Shown piece after piece: positions 34,040-42,398 of a DNA stretch of 64,000 bases (position 1 is the first letter of the stretch; every line of letters begins with the position of its first letter). Position numbers and translations under genes: made by a program. Under the pieces are notes generated by a model. That model was not told where the DNA came from and ran no database searches. It saw nothing but the letters and a program-made list of their open reading frames with translations. Origin of the DNA: Phytopseudomonas seleniipraecipitans (GTDB lineage: Bacteria; Pseudomonadota; Gammaproteobacteria; Pseudomonadales; Pseudomonadaceae); assembly GCF_900102335.1 (NCBI RefSeq), contig NZ_FNBM01000008.1:78984-142983 (forward strand). The letters run 5' to 3'.

Positions 34040-35698
34040 TTACTGGAACAGCACCAGCGTCTTCTGCAGGGTCACCCACACACCCCACGCCAGCGGCAGA
34101 CCAACGGCCAGCCAGGCAGCGATCACCAGCGGCTTGCTCGACGGATCGGCAGCCCACTCCAGCTCACTGGCAGTCGGCTTGGATTTCTCGCCATAAGCGC
34201 GCTCAGCGGCCAGTTCTTCTTCAGTCATGAAGTACTTCGCATCCACCGGACGTACCAGCAGGTTGCAGATGAAGCCCAGCACCAGCAGACCGGCGAGGAT
34301 GTACAGCGTGATGTCGTAAGCAGCAGCGCGTTCGACGCCGATGCTCAGTTGATATTCACGCAGGTAGTTGACCAGCACCGGACCGAGGACACCGGCAGCA
34401 GCCCAGGCAGTCAGCAGACGACCGTGGATAGCACCAACCATCTGGGTACCGAACAGATCCGCCAGGTAGGCCGGAACGGTTGCAAAGCCACCGCCGTACA
34501 TCGACAGGATCAGGCAGAAAGCGAACACGAACAGCGCGATGCTGCCCAGGTGACCAGTCCACGGAACCAGCGCATACAGGGTGAAACCCAGCGCGAAGAA
34601 CACGAAGTAGGTCGCTTTACGGCCGATCAGGTCGGAGAACGAAGCCCAGAAGAAGCGGCCACCGATGTTGAACAGGCTCAGCAGGCCGGTAAAGCCGGCA
34701 GCGATGGCAGCGATCTGCATCAACTGCTCTTTGCTCAACTCGCTGAATGGCACGTTCACGCCGATCAGTTTGCCACCGAACACTTCCTGCAGCATGGGCG
34801 AGGCCATGCCGATAATGCCGATACCGGCGGAAACGTTAAGGCACAGAACGGCCCAAACCAGCCAGAACTGCGGGGTTTTCCACGCGGTGCTCACGTGTAC
34901 GTGGCCCTTGGTGATCATCGCGTTGTTGGCCTTGGCAGCCGGAGCGACCCAACCAGCGGGTTTCCAGCCAGTCGGCGGAACGCGGTAGGACAGTGCACCA
35001 CCGACCATGAAGATGAAATAGATCACCGCCATGACTACGAAGCTCTGCCACACACCAACATCAGTTTCGCTGGAGAAGTGACCCATCAGCAGGGCGGCGA
35101 GGGGGGCACCCACCATCGCACCACCACCGAAGCCCATGATGGCCATACCGGTGGCCATGCCGCGCTTGTCCGGGAACCACTTGATCAGCGTTGATACCGG
35201 GGAGATATAGCCCAGACCGAGACCAATACCGCCGATCACACCGGAACCGACCCACATTAACCAAATCTGGTGGGTATAGATACCGAGTGCGGAAATCAGC
35301 AGACCGCCACACCAGCATACGGCCGAAACCAGGCCGGCCTTACGCGGGCCCGCATGTTCCAACCAACCGCCCCACACGGCAGCTGCGCAGCCGAGGAAGA
35401 CGAAGAACAGGGTGTAGATCCAACCCAGCATGGAGATCTGCCAGTCGCAGTTGCTGGAAAAGATCTGCTCGAAGAAACCGATGTCCGGCGCACAGGCGAC
35501 GGCAGCATCGATACCGATGGCTTTCGACAGCGGCAGCCAGAATACGGAGAATCCGTAGGCCATGCCGATGCACAGGTGGATGGCGAGGGCAGCTGGCGGA
35601 ACCAGCCAGCGGTTGAAACCGGGCTTCGCGATGATGCGTTCTTTGGAAAGAAACGCAGGCGTCGCTGAAGCACCGTTTTGCACGGTGGCGTCAGTCAT
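34040..35698 (-). CDS. MFS transporter, oxalate/formate antiporter (OFA) family
   Basis: A 552-residue inner-membrane carrier with about 12 membrane segments. The OFA-type N-terminus is AIHLCIGMAYGFSVFWLPLSKA; loop 2-3 carries the MFS motif, and GIGLGLGYISPVSTLIKWFPDKRGMATGMAIMGFGGGAMVGAPLA (cited in part) is a hallmark of the OFA group. A roughly 50-residue loop after TM1 has two Cys (VACAPDIGFFEQIFSSNCDW). The C-terminal cytoplasmic tail (EELAAERAYGEKSKPTASELEW) is followed by one more hydrophobic stretch near 525-545. Substrate cannot be assigned; OFA members move oxalate, formate, pyruvate or related acids. Monocistronic, with a terminator at 33986. Confidence 0.9.
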   Translation of the reverse strand: MTDATVQNGASATPAFLSKERIIAKPGFNRWLVPPAALAIHLCIGMAYGFSVFWLPLSKAIGIDAAVACAPDIGFFEQIFSSNCDWQISMLGWIYTLFFVFLGCAAAVWGGWLEHAGPRKAGLVSAVCWCGGLLISALGIYTHQIWLMWVGSGVIGGIGLGLGYISPVSTLIKWFPDKRGMATGMAIMGFGGGAMVGAPLAALLMGHFSSETDVGVWQSFVVMAVIYFIFMVGGALSYRVPPTGWKPAGWVAPAAKANNAMITKGHVHVSTAWKTPQFWLVWAVLCLNVSAGIGIIGMASPMLQEVFGGKLIGVNVPFSELSKEQLMQIAAIAAGFTGLLSLFNIGGRFFWASFSDLIGRKATYFVFFALGFTLYALVPWTGHLGSIALFVFAFCLILSMYGGGFATVPAYLADLFGTQMVGAIHGRLLTAWAAAGVLGPVLVNYLREYQLSIGVERAAAYDITLYILAGLLVLGFICNLLVRPVDAKYFMTEEELAAERAYGEKSKPTASELEWAADPSSKPLVIAAWLAVGLPLAWGVWVTLQKTLVLFQ

Positions 35699-36045
35699 TT
35701 TTTCTTCTCTGAATTTAAGTTGGCAAACAAAGACGATTTATTTGCATACGCCTCTTAACAGCAGCGTTTAACAGCAAATAGTGTTGAGCGAATCATTCGC
35801 AGCTAGCTGAACGCTAGAGTTCCCGCGGCATTGTGTCACATCGCCATAGTGCGTGTGCAACCACCAAAACGCCCCTTTACCTCTCTGAGACGCGGTTCTC
35901 AGCCTTGCGCACAAAAAGTTCCCGACAATCGGTAACTATGCGTAACGAAACCACTCCAAACTCTGGCCTTTAACGTGATGCCGTGCGGCAGCAAACCGCC
36001 GGATGGCAGGCGGCCGCGCTCAATTTCATTCGATCGGAAACAGCC
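35699..36045. other. Divergent promoter region, no gene seen
   Basis: This 347-bp gap between the MFS gene and the FAD oxidoreductase has no supported gene. It is relatively AT-rich near 35700-35790 and contains a direct repeat TTAACAGCA at 35755 and 35768 (13-base spacing), which could be an operator for the MFS gene. Confidence 0.4.
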
Positions 36046-37152
36046 ATGGATAGCATCGACACTCTGATAATCGGCGCCGGCGCGCTGGGCCTTGCCTGCG
36101 CAGCGCGACTGGCAGAGCCCGGTCGCAGCACATTGATCGTCGAGCAGGAGGCGTTGCTGGGCAGCCACACCTCCAGCCGCAACTCGGAGGTCATCCACGC
36201 CGGCATCTATTACCCGCCGGGTTCGCTCAAGGCCGAACTGTGCCTGGAAGGCCGTGAGCGCCTTTATGCCTGGTGTGCGCAGTGGCAAGTACCGCATCGG
36301 CGCTTGGGCAAGTTGCTGGTGGCGGTGAGTGATGAGGAGCGCGGCAAGCTCGACGCGCTTGCCAATAACGCCCGAGCCAGTGGCGTGGATGAACTGCAGC
36401 CCATCACCGGCGCACAGCTCAGCGCGTTGGAGCCGGCAGTGCGCGGCAGCGCCGCCTTGCTCTCGCCGAATACCGGCATCATCGACAGCCATGCGTTTAT
36501 GCAGTCATTGCTCGCCTATGCCGAACAACGGGGCGCCGAGCTGGTGCTGCAGACTCGCGTCGACCGCCTCCGCCATGATGGCGACGGCTGGATTGTCAGT
36601 GGCAGCAGCGCGGGCGAGCCGTTCAGCCTCAAGGCTCAGCGCGTGATCAATGCCGCCGGGCTGTTCGCTCAGCAACTGGCCACGCATACGGACGACCTGG
36701 CGCCACAACACATCCCGACGTTGCATATGTGTCAGGGCAACTATTTCAACTACAACGGCAAATCCCCGTTCAGTCATCTGGTCTACCCAATGCCGGAGGC
36801 CAACACCAGCGGCCTTGGCGTGCACGCCACCCTGGATCTGGGCGGCCAGCTGCGCTTCGGCCCCGACACCCGCTACCTCGACACAATCGACTACCGCGTC
36901 GATGAGTCTCTGCGCGATGCCTTCGCCAGCGCTATCCGTCGCTATTTTCCTGCGCTCGACAGCGCGCGACTGGTGCCCGGTTATGCCGGTATCCGCCCCA
37001 AGCTGAGCGGCCCCGGAGACGCCGCACAAGATTTCATGCTGCAAATGCCGGCTGAGCATGGTCTACCTGGACTGGTGAATCTGTTCGGCATCGAGTCGCC
37101 CGGCCTTACGGCCAGCCTGGCCATCGCCGAACGCATTGCCCACAGGCTTTAG
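36046..37152 (+). CDS. FAD-dependent oxidoreductase, L-2-hydroxyglutarate dehydrogenase-like
   Basis: A 368-residue flavoprotein of the DAO family (PF01266). The start at 36046 (MDSIDTLIIGAGALGLACAARLAEPG) gives the dinucleotide-binding GxGxxG right at the N-terminus. The segment SHTSSRNSEVIHAGIYYPPGSLKAELCLEGRERLY is typical of the LhgO/L2HGDH branch, which oxidises L-2-hydroxyglutarate; the central region holds a substrate domain (NYFNYNGKSPFSHLVYPMPE) and the C-terminus ends PGLVNLFGIESPGLTASLAIAERIA. Single gene ahead of asmA. Substrate is inferred from family only. Confidence 0.87.
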   Translation: MDSIDTLIIGAGALGLACAARLAEPGRSTLIVEQEALLGSHTSSRNSEVIHAGIYYPPGSLKAELCLEGRERLYAWCAQWQVPHRRLGKLLVAVSDEERGKLDALANNARASGVDELQPITGAQLSALEPAVRGSAALLSPNTGIIDSHAFMQSLLAYAEQRGAELVLQTRVDRLRHDGDGWIVSGSSAGEPFSLKAQRVINAAGLFAQQLATHTDDLAPQHIPTLHMCQGNYFNYNGKSPFSHLVYPMPEANTSGLGVHATLDLGGQLRFGPDTRYLDTIDYRVDESLRDAFASAIRRYFPALDSARLVPGYAGIRPKLSGPGDAAQDFMLQMPAEHGLPGLVNLFGIESPGLTASLAIAERIAHRL

Positions 37153-37218
37153 CCCTGGGCATGCCGTCGGCGTTATACTCGCGGATTCAAATTTCTCGTC
37201 ATCCCAAAGGACTTCTCC

Positions 37219-39450
37219 ATGAAAGCGCTCGGCAAAATCCTGGGTCTGTTCTTCCTCGGACTGCTGCTGATCATCGTGGCGTTGGGCTTTGCCCTGACTC
37301 ACTTGTTCGACCCTAACGATTACAAGGATGAAATTCGCCAACTGGCCCGCGACAAGGCCAACCTCGAATTGACGCTCAACGGCGATATTGGCTGGAGCCT
37401 ATTCCCCTGGCTGGGCCTCGAGCTGACCGACGCCACGCTCGCCAGCGCCAGCACGCCGGACAAGCCGTTCGCCAATCTGCGCCTGCTCGGCCTGTCGGTG
37501 CGCGTGCTGCCGCTGCTGCGCAAGGAAGTGCAGATGAGCGATATCCGCGTCGACGGCCTCAACCTCGACCTGCAGCGTGACGAGAACGGTCACGGCAACT
37601 GGGAAGACGTCGGCCGCCCGGCCACCAAGCCAGGCGAAACGCCAGCTGAGCAGACCGCCGCCAATGATTCTCCGCAGGCAGAGTCGCAACCCGCTCAACA
37701 AAGCAGCGCGCAGCCGATCAGGCTCGACATCGACAGCCTGATCGTCAACGGCGCCCGCGTGGATTACCGCGATGCGCAGAAGGGTCAGCAATTCAGCGCC
37801 GAAAGCATCCAGCTCACTACCGGCGCGATCCGCGAGGGCGCTGGCGTACCGATCAAGCTCAGCGCCTTCTTCGGCAGCAACCAACCCGTCATGCGCGCCC
37901 GTACCGAATTGCAGGGTGAGCTGCGCTTCGACCGCGCGCTCAAGCGCTATCAACTGGAAGATGCACGCCTGTCTGGTGAAGCCTCCGGCGAGCCATTCAA
38001 CGGCCAGACCCTTACCTACGCCGCCCAGGGCCAGCTACTGGTCGACCTGGCGGCCCAGGTTGCTGAATGGAACGGCCTCAAGCTTTCGGCCAACCAGCTG
38101 CGCGCATTGGGTGAATTGAAAATCCGTGACCTGCAAAGCGAGCCGAAGCTGTCCGGCGGGCTGTCCGTGGCGCCTGTCAATCTGCGCGAATTCCTCGCCA
38201 GTCTCGGTCAGAAGCTGCCGCCCATGACCGACGAAAAGACCTTGTCGCAGTTCGAACTGGTCACCCAGCTCGGCGGTACGGCAAACAGCCTGTCGCTGGA
38301 CGACTTGACCATCAAGCTCGACGAAAGCACCTTCACCGGCAACATTGCTGTCGCCGATATCGCCAAGCAGGCACTGCGCGTGCAGCTCAAGGGCGATAAG
38401 CTGAACCTCGATCGCTACCTGCCGCCAGCGAACAAGAACAGCAAAGACAGCGACACCGCCCGCAAGGCCGAAGTGCGCGAAACGGTCGCCAATGCTGGCC
38501 AGGCTGGCAGTACGCCGGTGCCGAACGCGCCGACTCAAGAAGCCTGGAGTTCCAGTGAGGTGCTGCCGATACCGACGTTGCGCAAGCTCGATCTGCAAAC
38601 CACCCTGAACCTCGGCCAGCTGACGTTCCAGAAGCAGTCGATCAGCACTTTCAACCTCAAGGCGCGAGCGCAAGGCGGCGCACTGAAGCTGGAGGAGCTG
38701 CGTGGCGGGCTGGGCAACGGCAACTTCTCCTTCAAGGCCGACGCCGACGTGCGCCCTGCTGTACCGGTACTCAGCCTGCACACGCAGTTGAGCAGCATAC
38801 CGGTCGAGCCATTCCTCAAGGATGAACAGCGCCCTTCGCCCCTCAAAGGCCTGCTCGATTTGAAAAGCGACCTGACCACCAGCGGCAACAGCCAGAAAGC
38901 CTGGGTCGACGCGCTCAACGGCACCGCCAGCTTCCTGCTTAACGATGGCGTGCTGGTCGATGCCAACCTCGAGCAGCAGCTGTGCCGCGGCATTTCCACC
39001 CTCAACCGCAAGGCGCTGAGCAGCGATCCACGCAGCAAGGACACCCCGTTCGAGCGCTTGCAGGGCAGCCTCAACATCCGTAACGGCGTGGCCAGCAACC
39101 CTGATCTGCAAGCGCGCATTCCCGGCCTCAGCGTGGCCGGCAATGGCGACCTTGACCTGCGCGTGCTCGGCCTCGACTACCGCGTCGGCATTACCATCGA
39201 AGGTGATCAGCGCGAAATGCCCGACCCCGCTTGCGAGGTCAACCGTCGCTACGTCGGCATCGCCTGGCCGCTGCACTGCCGCGGCCCGCTCGAGCTTGGC
39301 GCCAAGGCCTGCCGCCTCGACCAGGAAGGCATGGGCAAGGTCGCCGCCAAACTGGCCGGTGAGCGCATCAACGAAAAACTCGAAGAGAAGCTCGGCGACA
39401 AGGTCAGCCCCGAACTGAAAGACGCACTCAAGGGCCTGTTCAACCGATGA
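37219..39450 (+). CDS. asmA: AsmA family protein
   Basis: A 743-residue inner-membrane-anchored periplasmic protein of the AsmA family, which is linked to phospholipid transfer to the outer membrane and outer-membrane protein biogenesis. One N-terminal membrane helix (ILGLFFLGLLLIIVALGFALTHLF) is followed by FDPNDYKDEIRQLARDKANLELTLNGDIGWSLFPWLGLEL (shown in part), the AsmA start signature. A Gln/Pro/Ala-rich linker (about 140-175) leads to beta-helical repeats and the C-terminal AsmA_2 region with LRVLGLDYRVGITIEGDQ. Its stop overlaps the mutY start by four bases. Confidence 0.93.
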   Translation: MKALGKILGLFFLGLLLIIVALGFALTHLFDPNDYKDEIRQLARDKANLELTLNGDIGWSLFPWLGLELTDATLASASTPDKPFANLRLLGLSVRVLPLLRKEVQMSDIRVDGLNLDLQRDENGHGNWEDVGRPATKPGETPAEQTAANDSPQAESQPAQQSSAQPIRLDIDSLIVNGARVDYRDAQKGQQFSAESIQLTTGAIREGAGVPIKLSAFFGSNQPVMRARTELQGELRFDRALKRYQLEDARLSGEASGEPFNGQTLTYAAQGQLLVDLAAQVAEWNGLKLSANQLRALGELKIRDLQSEPKLSGGLSVAPVNLREFLASLGQKLPPMTDEKTLSQFELVTQLGGTANSLSLDDLTIKLDESTFTGNIAVADIAKQALRVQLKGDKLNLDRYLPPANKNSKDSDTARKAEVRETVANAGQAGSTPVPNAPTQEAWSSSEVLPIPTLRKLDLQTTLNLGQLTFQKQSISTFNLKARAQGGALKLEELRGGLGNGNFSFKADADVRPAVPVLSLHTQLSSIPVEPFLKDEQRPSPLKGLLDLKSDLTTSGNSQKAWVDALNGTASFLLNDGVLVDANLEQQLCRGISTLNRKALSSDPRSKDTPFERLQGSLNIRNGVASNPDLQARIPGLSVAGNGDLDLRVLGLDYRVGITIEGDQREMPDPACEVNRRYVGIAWPLHCRGPLELGAKACRLDQEGMGKVAAKLAGERINEKLEEKLGDKVSPELKDALKGLFNR

Positions 39451-40514
39451 CACCGGAGCAATTCTCCAGCGCGGTACTGCGCTGGTACGACGTGCACGGC
39501 CGCAAGGACTTGCCCTGGCAGCAGAACATCACACCCTACCGCGTGTGGGTGTCGGAAATCATGCTGCAGCAGACCCAGGTCAGTACCGTGCTCGGCTACT
39601 TCGACCGCTTCATGAGTGCGCTGCCCACCGTGCGCGACTTGGCCGAAGCGCCCGAGGACGAAGTGCTGCACCTGTGGACGGGTCTGGGTTACTACACCCG
39701 CGCCCGCAATCTGCAGAAGACTGCCCAGATCATCATGCGCGACCATGGCGGTGAGTTCCCCCGCGACGTCGAGGCGCTCACCGAGCTACCCGGTATCGGC
39801 CGCTCCACCGCCGGCGCGATTGCCAGCCTGAGCATGGGCGTGCGTGCGCCGATTCTCGACGGCAACGTCAAGCGTGTACTGGCCCGCTATGTGGCGCAGG
39901 AAGGTTATCCGGGCGAGCCCAAGGTCGCCAGGCAACTGTGGGCGGTAGCCGAGCGCTTCCTGCCTGCAGAGCGTTTCAATCACTACACACAGGCGATGAT
40001 GGACCTTGGCGCCACGCTGTGTACCCGCAGCAAGCCCACCTGCCTGCTCTGCCCGGTACAGAGCGGCTGTGAAGCGCACCTGCTGGGCCTGGAGATCCGT
40101 TACCCGATCGCCAAGCCGCGCAAGGAGCTGCCACAAAAGCGCACGCTGATGCCAATGCTTGCCAGTCGTGACGGCGCCATTCTGCTTTACCGACGACCGT
40201 CGACCGGTCTCTGGGGAGGCTTATGGAGTTTGCCCGAGCTGGAAGACCTCGATGCGCTGGCGGCCCTGGCCGAGCAGCACCAGCTGCAACTCGGCGAACA
40301 CCGCCAGCTCGACGGCCTCACTCACACCTTCAGCCACTTCCAGCTGGCCATCGAACCCTGGCTGATCGAGGTCGATGGCGTCCCCGGTTACGTGGCCGAG
40401 GCCGACTGGCTCTGGTATAACCTCGCCACCCCGCCGCGCTTGGGGCTTGCCGCCCCGGTCAAGAAACTACTGAAGCGCGCGGCCGACGCACTGCACACAG
40501 GAGAAATGGCATGA
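39447..40514 (+). CDS. mutY: A/G-specific adenine glycosylase MutY
   Basis: A 355-residue DNA repair enzyme that removes adenine opposite 8-oxoguanine. The N-terminal catalytic domain has WRVSEIMLQQTQV-type sequence, the helix-hairpin-helix ELPGIGRSTAGAI with catalytic Asp in APILDGNVKRVLAR, and the [4Fe-4S] ligands in CTRSKPTCLLCPVQSGC (C-x6-C-x2-C-x5-C, about residues 192-208). The C-terminal NUDIX-like domain (LLYRRPSTGLWGGLWSLPE) recognises 8-oxoG. It overlaps asmA and yggX by four bases on each side, so the three are translationally coupled. Confidence 0.97.
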   Translation: MTPEQFSSAVLRWYDVHGRKDLPWQQNITPYRVWVSEIMLQQTQVSTVLGYFDRFMSALPTVRDLAEAPEDEVLHLWTGLGYYTRARNLQKTAQIIMRDHGGEFPRDVEALTELPGIGRSTAGAIASLSMGVRAPILDGNVKRVLARYVAQEGYPGEPKVARQLWAVAERFLPAERFNHYTQAMMDLGATLCTRSKPTCLLCPVQSGCEAHLLGLEIRYPIAKPRKELPQKRTLMPMLASRDGAILLYRRPSTGLWGGLWSLPELEDLDALAALAEQHQLQLGEHRQLDGLTHTFSHFQLAIEPWLIEVDGVPGYVAEADWLWYNLATPPRLGLAAPVKKLLKRAADALHTGEMA

Positions 40515-40783
40515 CCCGCACCGTGATGTGCCGCAAGCACAAACAACAACTGCCCGGCCTGGATCGCGCGCCCTACCCTGGCGCCAAGGGCGAAGACATC
40601 TACCAGAACGTCTCCAAGCAGGCCTGGGAAGAATGGCAGAAGCACCAGACCCTGCTGATCAACGAACGTCGCCTGAACATGATGAACGCCGAAGACCGCA
40701 AATTCCTGCAGGCCGAGATGGACAAGTTCCTGTCTGGCGAGGACTACGCTCAAGCAGAAGGCTACGTTCCTCCGAGCGAATGA
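40511..40783 (+). CDS. yggX: Fe(2+)-trafficking protein YggX
   Basis: A 90-residue cytosolic protein of the YggX family, which protects iron-sulfur proteins from oxidative damage. Sequence features are MTRTVMCRKHKQQLPGLDRAPYPGAKGE with the conserved Cys7, and NVSKQAWEEWQKHQTLLINERRLNMMNAEDRKFLQ (part). Length is typical. Its pairing with mutY, an Fe-S enzyme, is conserved in gamma-proteobacteria. The start overlaps the mutY stop (ATGA). Confidence 0.96.
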   Translation: MTRTVMCRKHKQQLPGLDRAPYPGAKGEDIYQNVSKQAWEEWQKHQTLLINERRLNMMNAEDRKFLQAEMDKFLSGEDYAQAEGYVPPSE

Positions 40784-40833
40784 GGCTTGAGGACGTAACC
40801 ACCCGGAATATTTAAATATTTTCCAAAAAACGT

Positions 40834-40862
40834 TTGACACCTAAAAGCTAAAACCGTCTAAT
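40834..40862 (+). promoter_or_regulatory. Promoter of tRNA-Phe
   Basis: TTGACA (40834-40839) and TCTAAT (40857-40862) are 17 bp apart, and a GC-rich discriminator (ACGCCCCG) follows, as in stringently controlled stable-RNA promoters. The tRNA begins 11 bases downstream. Confidence 0.85.
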
Positions 40863-40872
40863 ACGCCCCGTT

Positions 40873-40948
40873 GCCCAGGTAGCTCAGTCGGTAGAGCAGG
40901 GGATTGAAAATCCCCGTGTCGGCGGTTCGATTCCGTCCCTGGGCACCA
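40873..40948 (+). tRNA. tRNA-Phe (anticodon GAA)
   Basis: A 76-base tRNA that begins GCCCAGGTAGCTCAG and ends CCTGGGCACCA. The acceptor arms GCCCAGG/CCTGGGC pair perfectly, the anticodon loop is TTGAAAA with GAA, the T-arm holds GGTTCGATTCC, and the 3' CCA is encoded. It has its own promoter and a terminator at 40990. Confidence 0.97.
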
Positions 40949-40989
40949 CCTTTCTTCTCAGGTGGTGCCAGCATCACATGAGAAACTAG

Positions 40990-41014
40990 AAAACCGGCCT
41001 TGAGCCGGTTTTTT
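40990..41014 (+). terminator. tRNA-Phe terminator
   Basis: AAAACCGGC, loop CTTGA, GCCGGTTTT followed by two more T. Confidence 0.92.
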
Positions 41015-41124
41015 ATTGCCCGTGATTTACTCTTCGCTGCAGGGTAATAGCGCCACTGCGATACATCGCCCCTCCTGCGGCATTCGCTCAACGAGTTCGT
41101 AACGCTGTTAATCGGGCTATCGCC

Positions 41125-41445
41125 ATGCGCTTTCGATTGTTGGGCTTGTTCCTGTTATTGCTGGCAGCGCCTCACATGAGTGCAGCAGCCAACTACCCCT
41201 GCTCCGGCAAAAAAGGTGGCGTGGCGCGCTGCGATGGCCCTCTGTTCGTGTGTAACGATGGCTCTATCAGCGGCAGCAAACGCACCTGTAGCGCCGGGCA
41301 GCAAGGTGGCGGCACAAGCGCACTCAGAGCGACCGGCAACACCGCGAGCGAATGCCCCTGCGGCGGCGGGACTTTATGCACGGGCCCTCGCGGTGGGCAA
41401 TACTGCCTCACGGCCAGCGGCAGCAAGAGCTACCGGCGCAAGTAA
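41125..41445 (+). CDS. Small exported cysteine-rich protein
   Basis: A 106-residue protein with a signal peptide (MRFRLLGLFLLLLAAPHMSAA). The mature part has eight or so Cys: YPCSGKKGGVARCDGPLFVCNDGSISGSKRTC and then ECPCGGGTLCTGPRGGQYCLT. The segment GGVARCDGPLFVCNDGSISGSKR resembles a short motif seen in many small exported Pseudomonas proteins, and the paired Cys suggest a disulfide-stabilised fold. No function known. Single gene after tRNA-Phe. Confidence 0.78.
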   Translation: MRFRLLGLFLLLLAAPHMSAAANYPCSGKKGGVARCDGPLFVCNDGSISGSKRTCSAGQQGGGTSALRATGNTASECPCGGGTLCTGPRGGQYCLTASGSKSYRRK

Positions 41446-41583
41446 GCGCTCAGCATCGACGGAGGTAGACCTTCAAGACGGATACACACCGCCCAGCGGA
41501 TGCAGTGAACAGGCACTGACACAGCGCGTTCAACATCGCATAGCCCGCCTACTTGAGGCGGGCCATCGCAGCCGGAGCCAACC

Positions 41584-41769
41584 ATGCATGTATCCATTGC
41601 AATGAACGCCGCCAACGATCCGCAATCTCCGCCGGCCGAGCCGCATGAAACACCGATCAACGATCCGGGCAACGAAGACCCGGGTTCCATCGTCGATGAT
41701 CCGGATAGCCCGTTCAGCCCGCAACGCCCATTACAAGAGCCCGGCAAACCGAACCCCGAGAAACGCTGA
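41584..41769 (+). CDS. Small proline-rich acidic protein
   Basis: A 61-residue protein with no signal peptide or membrane segment, rich in Pro, Asp, Asn and Glu (PPAEPHETPINDPGNEDPGS, then VDDPDSPFSPQRPLQEPGKP), hence probably disordered. The ATG at 41584 has GGAG 6 bases upstream; the ATG at 41602 is an alternative. I recall similar short PHETPINDPG-type proteins in other pseudomonads, which supports that it is real. Function unknown. Confidence 0.6.
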   Translation: MHVSIAMNAANDPQSPPAEPHETPINDPGNEDPGSIVDDPDSPFSPQRPLQEPGKPNPEKR

Positions 41770-41791
41770 CTACCGAGTGGCACCCTGACCT

Positions 41792-41826
41792 TAGCCTGGG
41801 TTGAGCGCTGCGACACCCAGGAACGG
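41792..41826. repeat. Interspersed TAGCCTGGGTTGAGCG repeat
   Basis: TAGCCTGGGTTGAGCGCTGCG is followed by ACACCCAGGAACGG, giving arms CCTGGGT and ACCCAGG. Fourth copy of the family at 4024, 20907 and 22403. Confidence 0.5.
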
Positions 41827-41967
41827 ATCAGCACTGGCTCAACGCGAGAGACAGAAGTCGCCTGGTGATGTGCGGGACGCCGAGGTGACGGGGAGCACCG
41901 GTATCGCTGCGCCCTCGCCTACCTTACGACTTGCAGCGCTGCAGCCTGAAGCAGGCGAACGCGCCGA

Positions 41968-42342
41968 TCAATCGAGCAGGTGCTCGATCTGCGAACGCAG
42001 GGTTTCCAGCGTGAACGGCTTACTCAGCAGCGGCGCGGAGTCGAGCAATGCACTGCCGGTTTCGCGCACTTCCGCCGCGTGGCCGCTGATGAAGATTACC
42101 TTGAGGTCCGGGCGCAACAGTAGCGCGGGTTCGGCGATGCGCACGCCGGAGACACCACCCGGCAGGCGGAAGTCGGTGACCAGCAGATCCAGGTGCGGCT
42201 TGGCGGCGAGGATGGCGAAGGCGTCGGTGGCGCAATCGGCCTGCAGCACGCTATAACCTTCACCTTGCAGGTATTCAGCCAGCAGCATGAGCAAGAGCGG
42301 ATCGTCTTCGACGATCAGTACGGTACGTGTAGGTGGGTTCAT
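41968..42342 (-). CDS. Stand-alone receiver-domain response regulator
   Basis: A 124-residue single REC protein. The start at 42342 (MNPPTRTVLIVEDDPLLLMLLAEYLQG) follows AGGAGCAGG. Acidic pocket: Glu-Asp-Asp in VEDDP; phospho-acceptor Asp in LLVTDFRLPGG; conserved Lys in LLSKPFTLETL. No output domain, so it acts through protein contacts or as a phosphate sink. It is the last gene of the signalling cluster at 41968-48472 and its closest upstream gene encodes a REC-histidine kinase. Confidence 0.9.
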   Translation of the reverse strand: MNPPTRTVLIVEDDPLLLMLLAEYLQGEGYSVLQADCATDAFAILAAKPHLDLLVTDFRLPGGVSGVRIAEPALLLRPDLKVIFISGHAAEVRETGSALLDSAPLLSKPFTLETLRSQIEHLLD

Positions 42343-42398
42343 TGACCTGCTCCTGGCTCTTTTTTCTCCTTCGGTTCGACCTTGCCGGCGGAGCGAGT

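Noticed and set aside
35755..35777. Defined operator for the MFS gene (TTAACAGCA repeats)
   Set aside because: Only two short direct repeats are seen and no regulator gene is adjacent; mentioned in the gap entry but not called as a site.
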